Source: Pseudomonadota bacterium (lineage in GTDB: Bacteria > Pseudomonadota > Gammaproteobacteria > Steroidobacterales > MnTg04). From it: a stretch of DNA of 38,212 nt. The stretch covers positions 1 to 38,212 of the forward strand of contig JACZVC010000027.1 in the NCBI GenBank assembly GCA_022572885.1, written 5' to 3'. Shown in pieces: positions 36,628 through 38,212 of this stretch. Each line of letters begins with the position of its first letter. Positions within the stretch are counted from its first letter, which is position 1. A program made the position numbers and the translations under genes. Under the pieces are notes generated by a model. The model had not been told where the DNA came from. It worked only from the letters and a program-made list of their open reading frames with translations, and did not search any database.

Positions 36628-37350
36628 ATGCCAAAAAGATCAATACTGCTTCTTCTTTGTACGATCTTTGTACTTTCCATTGGCCTGAGCGCCACGGGAT
36701 ACGCTAAAAAGCCGGAGAACGGTAACGGTAAGGGTAATGGGAAGCCTGACAAATCTGGTACAAGCTGCGAGATCAACTTCTGCATTGACTTCGCCGATAG
36801 TCATGAGGTCACCAGTGATGGCTTTGACGGTGGCGAATACTGCCATGGTACAGACAAGGTATTGGTGTTTACCGGAAACGGTCCCGGTTTTGGCTTCGAT
36901 ACCATGCAAAGCGGAAAAGGCAAGTCAATGACTCGGTACCTCAATATCAATATCGATGTGGCGGATAGCGGAATACGCGCGCTGCAAAAAAAGGTTGTTC
37001 TTAAGTTCGACAAAAGTGGTGACCCGAGTGGTCTTGACCTGTGTTCCTTGGATAGCGAGAGCGTTAGCGGTGGCCAAGAGGGGATGGTTGGTCTCGCCAT
37101 CAGTTACAAGGTTGATGGGGCTACAGACAACAGCAATACCTTGACTTATGGCGCCCCGGCAGGTGCGCCCTGTGGGACGAAGGTAACGGTCACGCGCATA
37201 AACGATGGCACTTGGACGATTGCTGCGACCAAAGCCTGTCTGTGGGATGGCCAGAAGGACGCATTGGTTTTTAAGGGTAGCGTTAATCGGGAAATCATTG
37301 ATGATGATGTTGATGCCAGTTTCTTCGCCACCATAACCGAGATTCAGTGA
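36628..37350 (+). CDS. Secreted six-cysteine protein of unknown function
   Basis: 240 residues. The ATG at 36628 is chosen because AAGGGGAG precedes it and a signal peptide follows (basic MPKRS, a hydrophobic stretch at 6-22, cleavage near GYA). The mature N-terminus is a Gly/Asn/Lys-rich linker with repeats of NGNGKGNGK. Six Cys follow in the mature part, enough for three disulfides, in a Ser/Thr/Asp-rich beta-like sequence. I recognise no family. Composition is more AT-rich and the codon choice differs from that of the housekeeping genes to the left, as in its right neighbour. A long ORF on the other strand is judged spurious. Confidence 0.75.
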   Translation: MPKRSILLLLCTIFVLSIGLSATGYAKKPENGNGKGNGKPDKSGTSCEINFCIDFADSHEVTSDGFDGGEYCHGTDKVLVFTGNGPGFGFDTMQSGKGKSMTRYLNINIDVADSGIRALQKKVVLKFDKSGDPSGLDLCSLDSESVSGGQEGMVGLAISYKVDGATDNSNTLTYGAPAGAPCGTKVTVTRINDGTWTIAATKACLWDGQKDALVFKGSVNREIIDDDVDASFFATITEIQ

Positions 37351-37496
37351 CTTGTGAGCCACCCGCGGAGCACGCTGAAATTCCGGCGTCTCGAGAGGAC
37401 CCATTCGTCGAGATAAACGAACTGGCGTGTCCCGCCCAGAGGTGTAACCGAGGCGTGGCACGGCGATCTGTTTTAAGCGAAGCAGGATAATCGCCC

Positions 37497-38212
37497 ATGA
37501 GACGATTTTCTCTCCTGGGGCTCTCACTCTTGGCACTCTTCGCCGTTCTGTTCTGGCTTCTCCCAAGCCAACATGAGCGCTTGCCTCTGAACGATGACCC
37601 TGCTCCGGTGACGGAACAGAACAATCCTTCAGATTGGGTCCAACGCCAGCCGAACGAGAAGCGATCGCTGCCGCTCGACGAGGCGCACATGCAACAGCAG
37701 GACAGTGAGAGCGCATCGGTAATCGTGCTTCAGGGTTGGGTAACGGACCTGGACACTCGCCCTATCGCGGGGGCGACTATTTTCCTGCGACCGAGCACAG
37801 CTCTGACCAGGGCCAACCCGGTGCAGCGCGATCGCATCCTTCGCGAGCGTGCCCTCGGTCGAATTTCGTTGCTACCCCCTAAGGTGGTCGCCCAGGCGAT
37901 CACCAACGCCGATGGCCGCTATCTGATCCAGGTGCAAGCGCTGCCACCGGCCGTCTACCAGGTGGTTGCACGCCAGGAGGACTTTGCACCGCAACGGCAG
38001 TCCTGGACCTGGGTCGGCGAGTCGGATGAACTCGACTTTCAGTTGGGTCCGGGCACATCGATCTCGGGTCGAGTGCTGGATTTGGATGGCAGTCCGCTGG
38101 CGGGAGCAGAGATAGAAGTGCTCACCCAGGGCGACGAGGGACGCGGTAACTGGTCGGGTGAAGCCGAGCTGATCGATCAGACTCGCAGTGACGCCGGAGG
38201 CTATTTTCGACT
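37497..38212 (+). CDS. Membrane-anchored protein with carboxypeptidase-regulatory-like repeats, partial
   Basis: 238 codons are visible from the ATG at 37497, and the 3' end lies outside the window. AGGA is 9 bases upstream. One N-terminal hydrophobic helix (about 4-22) acts as anchor or signal, followed by a polar, Gln/Glu-rich linker to about 75. Two beta-sandwich repeats of the CarboxypepD_reg type are visible. VLQGWVTDLDTRPIAGATIFLRP with ITNADGRYLIQVQALPP comes first; then ISGRVLDLDGSPLAGAEIEVLTQG with RSDAGGYFR. Such domains serve adhesion or protein binding outside the cytoplasm. It follows the six-cysteine protein by 146 bases in the same orientation; no function is assigned. Confidence 0.85.
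   Translation, partial: MRRFSLLGLSLLALFAVLFWLLPSQHERLPLNDDPAPVTEQNNPSDWVQRQPNEKRSLPLDEAHMQQQDSESASVIVLQGWVTDLDTRPIAGATIFLRPSTALTRANPVQRDRILRERALGRISLLPPKVVAQAITNADGRYLIQVQALPPAVYQVVARQEDFAPQRQSWTWVGESDELDFQLGPGTSISGRVLDLDGSPLAGAEIEVLTQGDEGRGNWSGEAELIDQTRSDAGGYFR

Noticed and set aside
36925-37716. A 263-codon minus-strand ORF over the secreted orphan and the next gene
   Set aside because: It has no ribosome site or recognised domain, spans two plus-strand genes with good starts and a signal peptide, and is Arg/Ser-rich like other shadow frames.

Overview
The window is chromosomal DNA, apparently from a free-living gammaproteobacterium of roughly 57-58% GC (estimated by eye). The evidence is gene content and order: cutA-dsbD beside groESL, a glnE-linked lipopolysaccharide (LPS) core cluster, waaA next to tolC-rhodanese-pcm, and rnd, mpl, ubiX, hemL and cpdA. 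I cannot name genus or family. A CIRCE operator before groES (HrcA control) and a proton pyrophosphatase paired with a PPi-type phosphofructokinase fit deeper-branching or environmental lineages better than enteric bacteria.

Layout. 1-2354 (-): cutA and dsbD, which runs off the left edge. 2432-4594 (+): groES-groEL with promoter, CIRCE operator and a strong terminator. 4636-7491 (+): glnE. 7579-17463: LPS inner core and lipid A block. It holds a CHCC zinc-finger protein, a GT4 glycosyltransferase, hldD and waaF (+); a Kdo 3-hydroxylase homologue (-); Kdo kinase (+); two LpxL-type acyltransferases (-); then hldE and waaA (+). Together these make and attach ADP-heptose, attach Kdo, acylate lipid A and apparently modify Kdo twice. 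17478-19986 (-): pcm, rhodanese and tolC. 20220-22873 (+): a short broken-looking ORF, a palindromic MITE-like repeat, and a membrane PAS-PAS-GGDEF-EAL protein. 22961-26378 (-): pfp and hppA, a PPi energy module. 26529-31649: adk (+), rnd (-), a five-helix membrane protein, mpl, ubiX and a Lon N-terminal-domain protein (+). 31668-36497: hemL (-), rubredoxin (+), a class II aldolase with a TraB/GumN protein (-), cpdA (-) and an O-methyltransferase (+). 36628-38212: two secreted or membrane-anchored proteins with different composition, the second cut by the right edge; this looks like the start of an accessory segment.

Most genes are housekeeping. The points most worth following up are the two-copy palindromic repeat (13629-13694 and 20392-20560), the pairing of KdoO and KdkA homologues, a class II aldolase with Asp in place of the catalytic Glu, an adenylate kinase with a hybrid LID, the CIRCE-controlled groESL, and the six-cysteine secreted orphan at the right end. 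I found no CRISPR array, tRNA, rRNA, prophage or transposase gene, and no clearly new multi-gene system.
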